Source: Chloroflexota bacterium
GTDB lineage: Bacteria > Chloroflexota > Anaerolineae > 4572-78 > J111
Assembly (NCBI GenBank): GCA_016860845.1
Contig: BOKF01000001.1
Coordinates: forward strand, 310,001 to 374,000
DNA: 64,000 nucleotides
Direction: 5' to 3'
Shown here: positions 9,349 to 17,819 of the stretch, one piece after another
How the letters are laid out: each line of letters starts with the position of its first letter
How positions within the stretch are numbered: position 1 is the first letter of the stretch
Position numbers and translations under genes: made by a program
Notes under the pieces: model-generated
Told to the model about the DNA's origin: nothing
Seen by the model: the letters and a program-made list of their open reading frames with translations, nothing else
The model's database searches: none

Positions 9349-10056
9349 TTAATTATTTCCCTTTTGTTTACCAGCCTTCTTGCCTTGCGGTTTCGGGCGG
9401 GGCGGGTTATGGCTGGTATCATTGACGACTAAAACCCGCGGCCCCATCATACCAAAGCTGATGGCCGTAATAGAAGCAGTGCTGATCACAATGCGCTGAA
9501 ATAAATCAAAGTGAGTGCCCAGGTAATGAGCTACGGCTGCTTTAATCAGGTCGGCGTGCCCCACCAGGGCAATAGTTTCCCCAGGGTGGCAGGTAACCAA
9601 ACGATTGACCTCTTGGATACAGCGCGCCTGCATGGCAAACATGGTTTCCCCACCCGGAAAACTGGCTCCGGTGGGATAGGCCTGGATGACCGGCCAGGCT
9701 TTGGTTTTGGCCAGTACTTTAATGGGTTCGCCGGTCCACTCCCCATAATCTACTTCAATCAAGCCCGGATACGCTTTAACCTCTAACTGCTGGTGGTGCT
9801 GGGCGATAGCCTGCGCTGTTTCCATGGTTCGCTCCAGGGGACTGGCATAAATGGCGCTCAATTTAGCCTCAGCCAGCCGCTTGCCCAGCGCTTCGGCCTG
9901 CTGCCGACCATACTCATTTAAGTGGACTCCGGGTGTTCTCCCGGCCAATTTATGACTCTCGGTCCATTCATTTTCGCCGTGGCGAATAAACAAAACTGTG
10001 GTTGCCTGTTCTTGCTTTTTAGGCTTTTTAGAGCCGTTGTCCGAGTTTTGGGCCAT
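9349..10056 (-). CDS. Histidine phosphatase (MSMEG_4193-type phosphomutase family)
   Basis: A 235-residue histidine phosphatase superfamily member. The catalytic RHGENEW motif is at about residues 25-31 and the second His is in ALVGHADLIKA. The motif is preceded by a Lys-rich tail and the C-terminus is also basic (GKKAGKQKGNN), so the protein may bind an acidic partner. It is first in the operon with DUF3090 and the SCO1664-like gene, the arrangement found in Actinobacteria. ATG 10056 follows GAGGAG. The substrate is unknown. Confidence 0.85.
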   Translation of the reverse strand: MAQNSDNGSKKPKKQEQATTVLFIRHGENEWTESHKLAGRTPGVHLNEYGRQQAEALGKRLAEAKLSAIYASPLERTMETAQAIAQHHQQLEVKAYPGLIEVDYGEWTGEPIKVLAKTKAWPVIQAYPTGASFPGGETMFAMQARCIQEVNRLVTCHPGETIALVGHADLIKAAVAHYLGTHFDLFQRIVISTASITAISFGMMGPRVLVVNDTSHNPPRPKPQGKKAGKQKGNN

Positions 10057-10172
10057 CCATCTCCTCTAGCGTGGTCAGGATAGTGAGTAATATAGCTTAG
10101 CTGGAGCTTACAGTCAAGCATTTTGTTGGGCCTGGGATTGTCCCAACTTTTGAAATCTCTGCGGTCTCATAT

Positions 10173-11471
10173 TCAGGGCTGATTTTCCGGAGCCTCTGCT
10201 TGACTTTTTTCACCGGCCGGCAACTTTGACCGGCTGCTCAAGACTTTTTGTACGTTAGCCAGTAATATCCTAAGTTGCTCTCGCGTTGACGGCCTGGGCG
10301 ACGCAATCTCGACGGGCTGGGGTGGAAAAGGGTCTCGTCCTAACATTTTGGCCCACAGATAATTTAAAACTTCGCGGGTTGAAGCAATCACGGGTGCGGC
10401 CAGCAGCGCCCCTATAATGCCGGCCACACTGGCCCCGATAAAAACTCCAATCATCACCACCAGCGGGGGCAGTTCGACTGCCTCACCCAATACCCGGGGC
10501 ACAATCAAATTATTTTCCGTCACTTGCACGGCCCAATAAAAACCGATGACTATCAGTGCAAAATAAAAATTATTCAGATCAAAATTGGTGGAACCTTGAA
10601 TTAAGGCCACGATGACTGCCGGAACTGCGGCCAAAAAGGGGCCCAGGTTAGGGATAAGTTCCATGACCCCGGCAATAAAAGCCAGGGCAAACGCTCCCGG
10701 CAGGCCGAGGATCGTATTACCCACCCAGGTCAGCATGCCGATGCTTATCATCAGGATTAACTGCCCTCTAAAATAGGCCCGCCAGATGCGGCGCAGCCGC
10801 TCGAGCAATTGGGCCAACTCCGGGCGATAAGGGTCAGGGATAAGGCTTAGGAACCAGGGCCGGAATTTATGAGAGTCAATGCTCATATAAATGGCGAAAA
10901 AGAGGGTGAAAATAATACTGATTGCCCCGGTCACCACGGTTCCTGCCACGCTGGTGGCGACGCCGTAAGTGATCGTCGCGGCTGAACTGAGGGGGTCAAT
11001 GAGGCTTTGCAGCGAAGGCAGTTTCAACGCGGTAGGGCCAGTCGCCTGGAGATTTTGCAAAGCCGGGTTGACGATCCCGGACAGGTCAATGGGAATGCCA
11101 AAAATGTGGACGTCGGCGGTGCTGAGATAAAGGAGGGTATCTTTAAACCAGTTCAACGCCTGATCAAGCAAAATTTGGTAATCAATACCGGCCAGCACTT
11201 GAAATCCATCAATAATTGGCGGCAACAAGACCAGCGGCGTTAGCAAGAAAAACAGAACAAGAAAAAGGTAAGCCAAAAGCACCGCCAATCCTCGCGGCAG
11301 CTTGAGGTCCAAATGCATAAAGTTAATCAGCGGCGTCAGTAAAAAAGCAATGAGCGCCGCCAGAATGAGCAGGGTGAGCGTGTCCTGGCTTAAATAAAGC
11401 ACATACAATCCAAACAAGGTTAAGCCCACACCTACGATGTATTTGGTTGGTTTGCTCCACTCGGTGCTCAT
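10173..11471 (-). CDS. AI-2E family transporter (PF01594-type permease)
   Basis: A 432-residue membrane protein with the AI-2E/YdiK-PerM layout: paired N-terminal membrane helices, a soluble loop of about 100 residues, then a helical C-terminal block with ELIPNLGPFLAAVPAVIVAL, the family signature. The C-terminal 50 residues are cytoplasmic and charged. The start follows AGGAGC. Family members have been linked to AI-2 release and to sodium/proton exchange, so the substrate cannot be told from sequence. It stands alone between the phosphatase trio and the debranching enzyme. Confidence 0.85.
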   Translation of the reverse strand: MSTEWSKPTKYIVGVGLTLFGLYVLYLSQDTLTLLILAALIAFLLTPLINFMHLDLKLPRGLAVLLAYLFLVLFFLLTPLVLLPPIIDGFQVLAGIDYQILLDQALNWFKDTLLYLSTADVHIFGIPIDLSGIVNPALQNLQATGPTALKLPSLQSLIDPLSSAATITYGVATSVAGTVVTGAISIIFTLFFAIYMSIDSHKFRPWFLSLIPDPYRPELAQLLERLRRIWRAYFRGQLILMISIGMLTWVGNTILGLPGAFALAFIAGVMELIPNLGPFLAAVPAVIVALIQGSTNFDLNNFYFALIVIGFYWAVQVTENNLIVPRVLGEAVELPPLVVMIGVFIGASVAGIIGALLAAPVIASTREVLNYLWAKMLGRDPFPPQPVEIASPRPSTREQLRILLANVQKVLSSRSKLPAGEKSQAEAPENQP

Positions 11472-11544
11472 CGGCCTGCTCCTGGGGAAGATAGATAAAT
11501 TATAGCATCCTCAATCAAAACGTAAAAGTGTCTCTCACGATGTG

Positions 11545-13575
11545 TCATTGCGTTTCTCGCCACGCGCGCAGCACTTCGGCGACACTCCAGGCCCGGCTTG
11601 GACAGCCGCGCGGATTGTAAGGCGGGTCGCCATCAAACGTCTCACTGATGGAGCCTAAACCGGCCTCGGTCAGATGCGGTTCCAGCCCGGTTAAAAAAGA
11701 GCGGGCCAGCTCCGGCTGGCCGTAAACCCGATGATGAGCTGTGACAAAAGGACCCAGCAGCCAGGCCCAGGCCGTGCCCTGGTGGACGGCGCTGTCCCGC
11801 TGCAGGGCATCGCCCTTACAGCGCCGGGTATAAGCGGGGTCTTCAACAGCCAGCGTGCGCAGGCCGTTGGAGGTGACAAGGTGCAGCGCACAGATATCAA
11901 CCACTGCTTTAGCCTGAACCCCGCTCAACAATGGAAACGGCAGCGAGACGGCCAGAATCTGGTTGGGACGCAGGCTATCATCATAACGTTTGCCATCGGG
12001 GCCAAGTTCTCCCACCGGCCCATCAATCACATCATAAAGGTACTCTCCCGCCTCAAACCAGAAGCGCCGTCGAAACTGAGTCGCCACAAAGTCAGCCCGC
12101 CTGGAGTAATCGTCGGCTGCCTTCGCCTGGCCCAACTGTTGGGAAAGGTCGGCCATGACTCGCAGGGCGTTATGCCATAAGGCATTGATCTCGACCGGCT
12201 TACCGATACGCGGCGTGACCACCCAATTACCCACTTTGGCATCCATCCAGGTGAGCTGCAAACCTGGCTCGCCGGCATAGAGCAGCCCATCCAGCGGGTC
12301 AACGTAGATGTTGTAGCGCGTTCCTTGCCGGTGCCGCTCAATAATTTCAGCCAGGAGAGGAAATAGTTCTTGGGCCAGGGCCAGGTCGTGGGTGCAGCGC
12401 AGATATTGGTGGAGGGCATAAAAATACCACAGGGTTGCGTCAACGGCGTTATAATCCGGCAGAGAACTGGTATCGGGAAAGCGATTAGGCAGCATGCCGT
12501 GGCTAACATAGCGGGCAAAGGTGCGCAGAATATCGGCGGCAAGCGCAGGTCGCCCGGTAACGAGAGTCAGCCCGGGCAGGGCAATCATCGTATCGCGGCC
12601 CCAATCGCCAAACCAGGGATAACCGGCAATCACAGTTGTGCCCGTCTCCGGCGGTGAGGTATCTACAGGAGGCGCTGTACGTGAGGAGGCCGGCCAGCGT
12701 TGGACAATAAATTGGTCGGCGACCAGGGCCAGGTGACTAATCCAGGTCGGCTCACCGGGGGGACAGTTTTGCTGCAAGGCGGCCTGGCGCTGCCGTTCCT
12801 GTTCCAGCGCCTCAACGCCGGCATGCGGCTCGACCGGCTCCGTAGAACAAATCACGGTCAGGGTCTCGCCAGGATAAAGTGTGACATTAATATAGCCCGG
12901 CATATACAAATCCTCAACCTCGTCCAGGCCGCGCTGTTTTTCTTCCCGGTGCCGGAAATTCCAATACCACTCACCGTTGAGGCCCACCCGTCCCCGGTCG
13001 GCCACAATCCGGTAGGGTTGGGTGCCGGTGGAAGCCCGGATTTCAAAGCCGCCCTTGATGCCGATGACTTCCGGCTGCCAGCCGCCCCGCTGGTGGCTGT
13101 GATAATCTCGATACGTGCAAAAGGGGGTTAATTTTAGCCACAGGCTGTCGCTGGCCCGGACCAGGGTGTAAGTGAGATAAGTGGTATTGTGGCCGTGAGC
13201 CATCCAGACCCGCTGCTCCAGCCGGGCGTCGGCCAGGGCATAGACCCAGACCGGGATCAATCCTTCCAAGTGAAACGCCTCGATGTAGCGGTAGCCGCGC
13301 GGATCAATGGTATTGCTGGTGTACTCATTTGTGGCCAGGGGATAGACTTTGCCATCGCCATCATAGTGAGCCAGGGCATCAATTTTGGCTACCATCACGG
13401 TTCGTTCCAGGGGGGGGCGCAGCGCCGCCACCAGCAGCCCATGATAGCGGCGGGTATTGGCCCCGCTGACAGTGCTGGAGGCATAGCCGCCCAGCCCATT
13501 TGTCACCAGCCACTCTCTCTGCGCCGCGCAGTCAAAGTGCCCACACTCGGCCCGTCCCAAAGTAAGGTTGAACAT
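11545..13575 (-). CDS. Amylo-alpha-1,6-glucosidase, archaeal-type glycogen debranching enzyme
   Basis: A 676-residue enzyme. The N-terminal domain opens with EWLVTNGLGGYASSTVSGAN and RRYHGLLVAAL, typical of the GDE N-terminal domain. The C-terminal (alpha/alpha)6 domain has PWFGDWGRDTMIALPGL (acidic catalytic region), NRFPDTSSLPDYNAVDATLW and GLRTLAVEDPAY. It removes alpha-1,6 branches of glycogen in the cytoplasm. I chose ATG 13575; the in-frame GTG at 13590 overlaps the AAAGGA ribosome binding site. Length is normal for the family. Confidence 0.9.
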   Translation of the reverse strand: MFNLTLGRAECGHFDCAAQREWLVTNGLGGYASSTVSGANTRRYHGLLVAALRPPLERTVMVAKIDALAHYDGDGKVYPLATNEYTSNTIDPRGYRYIEAFHLEGLIPVWVYALADARLEQRVWMAHGHNTTYLTYTLVRASDSLWLKLTPFCTYRDYHSHQRGGWQPEVIGIKGGFEIRASTGTQPYRIVADRGRVGLNGEWYWNFRHREEKQRGLDEVEDLYMPGYINVTLYPGETLTVICSTEPVEPHAGVEALEQERQRQAALQQNCPPGEPTWISHLALVADQFIVQRWPASSRTAPPVDTSPPETGTTVIAGYPWFGDWGRDTMIALPGLTLVTGRPALAADILRTFARYVSHGMLPNRFPDTSSLPDYNAVDATLWYFYALHQYLRCTHDLALAQELFPLLAEIIERHRQGTRYNIYVDPLDGLLYAGEPGLQLTWMDAKVGNWVVTPRIGKPVEINALWHNALRVMADLSQQLGQAKAADDYSRRADFVATQFRRRFWFEAGEYLYDVIDGPVGELGPDGKRYDDSLRPNQILAVSLPFPLLSGVQAKAVVDICALHLVTSNGLRTLAVEDPAYTRRCKGDALQRDSAVHQGTAWAWLLGPFVTAHHRVYGQPELARSFLTGLEPHLTEAGLGSISETFDGDPPYNPRGCPSRAWSVAEVLRAWRETQ

Positions 13576-13680
13576 GGGATTTCCTTTCACGTCCTGGTGT
13601 CAGGTATGAGTTTGAATAGGAATAGTATAACATAAAATAGAGAGTTGTGGGGGATTATCTTAGAATTTTTAGAAGCAACG

Positions 13681-13709
13681 TTGCGTAGATTGACATAACT
13701 GATTATAAT
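13681..13709 (+). promoter_or_regulatory. Sigma70-type promoter for a short plus-strand transcript
   Basis: TTGCGT (13681-13686), a 17-bp spacer, and a perfect TATAAT (13704-13709). No plus-strand gene follows before the terminator at 13773-13815. A dyad GAGAGGT/ACCTCTC lies just downstream (13711-13742) and could be an operator. Confidence 0.5.
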
Positions 13710-13715
13710 GGAGAG

Positions 13716-13815
13716 GTCATCAACACTTTGAAATTACCTCTCTCTATGCGCGGTGGGGATGACGGGCGCGACGAGGCGAGGAGGCAATTAACCGCTTCCT
13801 CGCCTCATCATTTTT
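13716..13815 (+). ncRNA. Candidate small RNA, about 100 nt
   Basis: The interval from the expected start (about 13716) to a strong terminator has no convincing reading frame. It lies between two minus-strand genes and runs toward the 3' end of sixA. It does not carry the conserved SRP RNA loop and I do not recognise it as a known family. The call rests only on the paired promoter and terminator. Confidence 0.35.
13773..13815 (+). terminator. Intrinsic terminator
   Basis: Ten-base perfect arms GAGGCGAGGA (13773-13782) and TCCTCGCCTC (13797-13806) followed by ATCATTTTT. The T run is only on the plus-strand side. Confidence 0.65.
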
Positions 13816-13817
13816 GC

Positions 13818-14339
13818 TCAGGTCAGGGCTTTCACCAGCTTAGGGATAATAAACCAGTGGAGCGCGCCATCACCGGGTCGCAGTTCGGCCCAGTCGCTTA
13901 TCTCAAAACTCAGACAAATCAGCCCGGCGGTAGGAATTTTAATGGCCCAGCTATCGCCTTCCGCACCGTCCGCGGCGCACAGGTCAGCGACCGTATCCTC
14001 CAGAACAGGATTGTGTCCGATTAACAGTACCCGCTCCACGGTTGGGGAAAGTTGCTGCAAAGCAGTAATCAAGTCAGGGCTGCCTCCTTCGTAGAAAGAG
14101 TTTTCCCACTGAATGGCTTTATGGTAGCCGCAGGCTTTAGCCACCAGTTCGGCTGTCTGTTTGGCCCGCTGCGCCGGCGACGAAAGAATCTTATCTGGCA
14201 CACAGGCAAAGCGTCCGAGAACCTCACCCATACGCGGTGCATCTTCCAAGCCTCGTTTGGCCAGGGGCCGGTCAAAATCCGCCTGGCCCGCCGTGCCCCA
14301 ATCTGATTTAGCGTGGCGTAGTATCAGAACGGTTTTCAT
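13818..14339 (-). CDS. sixA: SixA-like phosphohistidine phosphatase
   Basis: A 173-residue histidine phosphatase with the SixA-type motif LILRHAKSDW at the N-terminus, RPLAKRGLEDA, SSPAQRAKQTAEL and the second His in LLIGHNPVLED. Length matches SixA. Such enzymes dephosphorylate phosphohistidine on phosphotransfer proteins; the partner is not visible here. ATG 14339 follows AGGAGC. It is monocistronic and divergent from the glycosyltransferase gene at 14408. Confidence 0.85.
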   Translation of the reverse strand: MKTVLILRHAKSDWGTAGQADFDRPLAKRGLEDAPRMGEVLGRFACVPDKILSSPAQRAKQTAELVAKACGYHKAIQWENSFYEGGSPDLITALQQLSPTVERVLLIGHNPVLEDTVADLCAADGAEGDSWAIKIPTAGLICLSFEISDWAELRPGDGALHWFIIPKLVKALT

Positions 14340-14407
14340 AAGCTGCTCCTAAGAAAATAGTAGACGGTATTTTAATCTAAAATTTGCTCATTTCTGCTGA
14401 TGCTCTT

Positions 14408-15445
14408 ATGCTCATTCCGATGAGCTACCTGGTTGTCTTTATCACCGCGTTTATGCTGGCACTGGTGATGACCCCGCTGAGCGCCAGGCTGGGCCGCCGG
14501 CTGCGGCTAACCGACCGTCCCGGTGGGCGGCGAGCGCACCAGGGCGAAGTGCCGCGCACCGGGGGAATAGCCTTGTTTGCCGGTTTTGTAGGGGCAGGGC
14601 TGCTGGTCTTTGTATTGAGCGCCTTCAGCCTTTGGCCGCCCATCGGGGCGGAAGACCACAAGCTGTTGACGGGAGTGCTGACCGGCAGTGTCTTTGTTTT
14701 TCTGTTTGGCCTCTGGGATGATTGGCGCGAACTGCCCGCCTGGCCCCAATTTGCCGTGCAATTTGGCGCAGCCTTGATTGCCATTAGCTTTGATATTATT
14801 GTCGAACGAGTGACTCTACCCATCCGCGGCTATACAGTTTTTCCGCTCTGGATCACTTATCCCTTGACTATTTTTTGGATTATGGGCATGATCAACACGG
14901 TCAACTGGCTGGATGGCCTGGATGGTCTGGCTGCCGGCGTAGCCGCGATTGCCAGCCTGCTTTTTGCCATACATGCCTACAGCCTGGGGCAGACGATTGT
15001 CGCCCTCTTTCCCCTGGCCCTGGCTGCGGCCTGCCTGGGCTTTTTGCCCTTCAACTTCCAGCCGGCCCGTATTTTTATGGGCAGCAGCGGCAGTATGCTG
15101 CTGGGTTTTGCCCTGGCCTCGCTTTCTATTTTGGCCCCGGCTAAGGTAGCGACAGCCTTATTGGTGCTGGGCATCCCCATTCTGGATGTCCTCTGGTTGA
15201 TTATTCAACGCTGGCGGCTGCGCGGCAATCCGGCTGCGGCTGGGCGCGACCATCTGCATTATCGTCTGCTCAACCTGGGTTTTAGCCAGCGCCAAATTGT
15301 GCTGCTCTATTATTCCTTCTGCGCCGCCTTTGGCCTGTTGGCCCTGCTCATCGAAGATCGCCTCTTTAAATTGGTTGCCCTGGCCGTGCTGGCCGGCCTG
15401 ACTCTGGCTCTGCTGGGGTGGCTGGCGAAGACAAGAAACAAGTAG
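14408..15445 (+). CDS. Polyprenyl-phosphate sugar-1-phosphate transferase (MraY/WecA-like, GT4)
   Basis: A 345-residue membrane enzyme with about ten helices. The motifs are HQGEVPRTGG, NTVNWLDGLDGLAAG (Asp-rich metal-binding loop), FMGSSGSMLLGF and the HIHH-like DHLHYRLLNLG. This is the WecA/TagO branch rather than MraY. It transfers a sugar-1-phosphate (often GlcNAc or GalNAc) to undecaprenyl phosphate and starts surface polysaccharide synthesis. The start is ATG 14408 or ATG 14420; no strong ribosome binding site separates them. An epimerase gene lies convergently downstream. Confidence 0.85.
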   Translation: MLIPMSYLVVFITAFMLALVMTPLSARLGRRLRLTDRPGGRRAHQGEVPRTGGIALFAGFVGAGLLVFVLSAFSLWPPIGAEDHKLLTGVLTGSVFVFLFGLWDDWRELPAWPQFAVQFGAALIAISFDIIVERVTLPIRGYTVFPLWITYPLTIFWIMGMINTVNWLDGLDGLAAGVAAIASLLFAIHAYSLGQTIVALFPLALAAACLGFLPFNFQPARIFMGSSGSMLLGFALASLSILAPAKVATALLVLGIPILDVLWLIIQRWRLRGNPAAAGRDHLHYRLLNLGFSQRQIVLLYYSFCAAFGLLALLIEDRLFKLVALAVLAGLTLALLGWLAKTRNK

Positions 15446-15521
15446 CAGATCGCAAAGTACCAGGTAACAGGGTGCAGCGTAGCATGAGCTGATATTTGCG
15501 ACCTGCTACCTTGCTACCCTG

Positions 15522-16499
15522 TTACACGTAGCCAATTGAATGATACCACTCCAGCGTGCGCTGCGCTCCTTCGGTAAAGGAAGAGGGAACAAACCCTAAC
15601 TCGCGCTGGGCTTTGCTAAAGTCAACAATCCAATCGTTAAAAACATAGGGTTCCAGATTTTTGGGGTAGAAAGGTTCGCGCTTGGTAAAAAAAGCGACCA
15701 GTTCCAAAAACTTGGAAAACTCAATCATCATCCAACCCGGAAAATTGACCCGCCAACTGCTCCGATGAGCCAGGCAGCTTACAATAAAATTGGCCTCCTT
15801 ATGAGAAATGCTTGGGTTGGAAATGTTATAAACCTGCCCCACCCGGCCCCGCTTCAAGGCGGCTTCGATAGCCTTAGCCGCATCCCCGACATAGCAGGGA
15901 AAGATAAAATGCCGGCCCTGATGCACTTGTACCCGCCAGTTATGGAGAAACTCCTCAAAAAAGAGGCGATTAAAAGCGTAATGACCGTGCGGCCCATAGA
16001 GCGCCCCCAGGCGCAACGTCACGACCGGCAGCCCTTTATCACCATAAGCCTGGACCAGCCGCTCCCCGTGAAATTTGGTTTTAGCGTAGTTGTCGGTGGG
16101 ATAGGGCAGGCAGGGCGTTTCTTCGGTAATAATCACGCCCGGCTTCTGGGGCCCGACCACAATGATGGTGCTGATATGAATAAATTTCTCAACCCCAGCC
16201 GCCAGCGCGGCGGCTAAAACGTGGCGTGTTCCCTCCACATTGGTTTTGATAAAAAGGTCAGGCGGTCCCCACAAACGAAAATGAGCGGCGGCATGGACCA
16301 CGTATTGGCAGCCCTGCATCGCAGCTTTTACTGAGGCCGCATCGGTCACATCCCCTCGGGCGATTTCAATTCCCAACGCTTCCAGAAAAGAAATTTCACT
16401 GGTTGGGCGGGCCAGCGCTCGCAGCCGATAACCCTGGCTGGCTAAATACTCGCACAAGTTTCGCCCCAAAAACCCTGTCGCTCCGGTAATTAGAATCAA
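15522..16499 (-). CDS. NAD(P)-dependent epimerase/dehydratase family (extended SDR)
   Basis: A 325-residue extended SDR. The N-terminal Rossmann motif is TGATGFLGRNLCEYL. The catalytic Tyr/Lys are in NYAKTKFHGE (YxxxK). HAAAHFRLWGPPDLF and TNVEGTRHVLAAALAAGVEKFIH resemble dihydroflavonol-reductase and hopanoid HpnA-type members. The C-terminal substrate domain includes FFTKREPFYPKNLEPYVFNDW. The start is TTG 16499, after a weak AAGGACC. The substrate cannot be assigned; sugar nucleotide or lipid-linked compounds are both possible. Confidence 0.75.
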   Translation of the reverse strand: MILITGATGFLGRNLCEYLASQGYRLRALARPTSEISFLEALGIEIARGDVTDAASVKAAMQGCQYVVHAAAHFRLWGPPDLFIKTNVEGTRHVLAAALAAGVEKFIHISTIIVVGPQKPGVIITEETPCLPYPTDNYAKTKFHGERLVQAYGDKGLPVVTLRLGALYGPHGHYAFNRLFFEEFLHNWRVQVHQGRHFIFPCYVGDAAKAIEAALKRGRVGQVYNISNPSISHKEANFIVSCLAHRSSWRVNFPGWMMIEFSKFLELVAFFTKREPFYPKNLEPYVFNDWIVDFSKAQRELGFVPSSFTEGAQRTLEWYHSIGYV

Positions 16500-16504
16500 G
16501 TCTC

Positions 16505-16645
16505 AGGTCCTTGTGACAGCAGTCAGAAGTCAGAGGTTAGTAACCAGTAGTCAGTAATCAGAAGTCAGTAGACAGTTGCGAAAAATTTTCCCCTGTCTAC
16601 ACTCGCCTCACGCAAGTGCAGGCCGTCTACTGTTTACCGTCTACC
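16505..16645. repeat. Short-period repeat tract
   Basis: Degenerate copies of GTCAGTAG/AGTCAGAA on one side and GTCTAC-type complements on the other give an imperfect inverted tract between the epimerase and the alcohol dehydrogenase. Similar GTCTAC tracts lie at 41480-41520 and 59245-59278. Confidence 0.6.
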
Positions 16646-16648
16646 TGC

Positions 16649-17818
16649 TTACCAATCTACATCTTGACCCTGGTAGGCGTACAGAAAGAGGTTGCGGATA
16701 TCCTCACCACTGGGCGAGCGTAAAGCGGTAATAATTTGGGTGTCACTTTCGGCATTTTCCACCAATTTGCCCAGACTTTCTTCCCATTCGGCGGGTAAAA
16801 TTTCGGCGGCCTGCCGGATAGACAGCGGTTGTTCGATCTTCGTCGCCAGCCGGCGAATAGCCTGCACCAAACTATCTGCGCCTTGCTGAGGGGTGGCTGC
16901 CGGCAGGCCCAAAAAAGCGGCAATCTCATGATAGCGCGGCTGTTCATCACCCCGGCTGTTGAACTGGATCGTATAGGGTAAAAATAGGCCAACCGTGCGC
17001 CCGTGCGGCAAATTGTAAACAGCGCCTAAACTGTGACCCAGGGCATGCGCCAGCGAACACATCGAATTGATAAAGCCGAGACCGGCAATAGCCGCGGCGT
17101 TATGCATCTTTTCGCGGGCTTCCACATCGGTTCCATCGCTCACGGCGCGCGGCAGGTATTCAAAGATAAGTTGAATAGCCTTCAGACACAGGCCATCGGC
17201 AAAATCGTTGTTCCAGGTGGAGGTATAACCTTCAATGGCGTGGGTCAGCGCATCCATGCCGGTATCGGCGGTGAGCCGGGGAGGCATGCTGACCGCCAGG
17301 GAGGGATCAACAATGGCAATATCAGGCGTATTCTGCGGTGAGCCGACCGCTACCTTGCGCTGGTCCTCAGGATCGGTCAACACAATTCCCCAGGTTACTT
17401 CGGCTCCGGTGCCGCTGGTGGCGCTGATGGCAATCATTTTAGCTTTTTGGCGCAGGCAAAGCGGCTCGAGCGGATTAACAGCCAAAATATTGATTTGCGG
17501 GTTCTCATACAATATCCACATCGCTTTGGCCGCATCCAGCGCCGAACCCCCGCCCAGCCCAACCACCCAATCCGGTTGGTAGACGGTCATCGCCGCCGCG
17601 CCGCGCTGGATGGTGGCAATGGCCGGCTCAGCCTCCACCTCGCTGAAAACTTCACTGGCGATGCCTGCTGCCTTAAGTTTCTCCTCGACGCGCTGCGCCA
17701 GGCCCAGTTTGACCAGCATGGCATCGGTGACAATAAAAGCCCGCTGCCCGGTTATTTGGCTTAAATGATCGAGCGCATCGGGCCCAAAAACGATTTCAGG
17801 GCTGCGGAAGTACCACAA
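16649..17818 (-). CDS. Iron-containing alcohol dehydrogenase
   Basis: A 389-residue group III alcohol dehydrogenase. The nucleotide motif is VVGLGGGSALDAAKAMW. The metal ligands lie in DTGMDALTHAIEGYTS and SLAHALGHSLGAVYNLPHG, with all expected Asp/His residues. I chose TTG 17818, which gives the family-typical N-terminus MWYFRSPEIVFG, with GGGAGGAGG at 17824-17832; a GTG at 17842 would overlap the upstream gene by 23 bases. It is third in the operon after AMMECR1 and the C39-like gene. The substrate alcohol is unknown. Confidence 0.85.
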   Translation of the reverse strand: MWYFRSPEIVFGPDALDHLSQITGQRAFIVTDAMLVKLGLAQRVEEKLKAAGIASEVFSEVEAEPAIATIQRGAAAMTVYQPDWVVGLGGGSALDAAKAMWILYENPQINILAVNPLEPLCLRQKAKMIAISATSGTGAEVTWGIVLTDPEDQRKVAVGSPQNTPDIAIVDPSLAVSMPPRLTADTGMDALTHAIEGYTSTWNNDFADGLCLKAIQLIFEYLPRAVSDGTDVEAREKMHNAAAIAGLGFINSMCSLAHALGHSLGAVYNLPHGRTVGLFLPYTIQFNSRGDEQPRYHEIAAFLGLPAATPQQGADSLVQAIRRLATKIEQPLSIRQAAEILPAEWEESLGKLVENAESDTQIITALRSPSGEDIRNLFLYAYQGQDVDW

Positions 17819-17819
17819 A

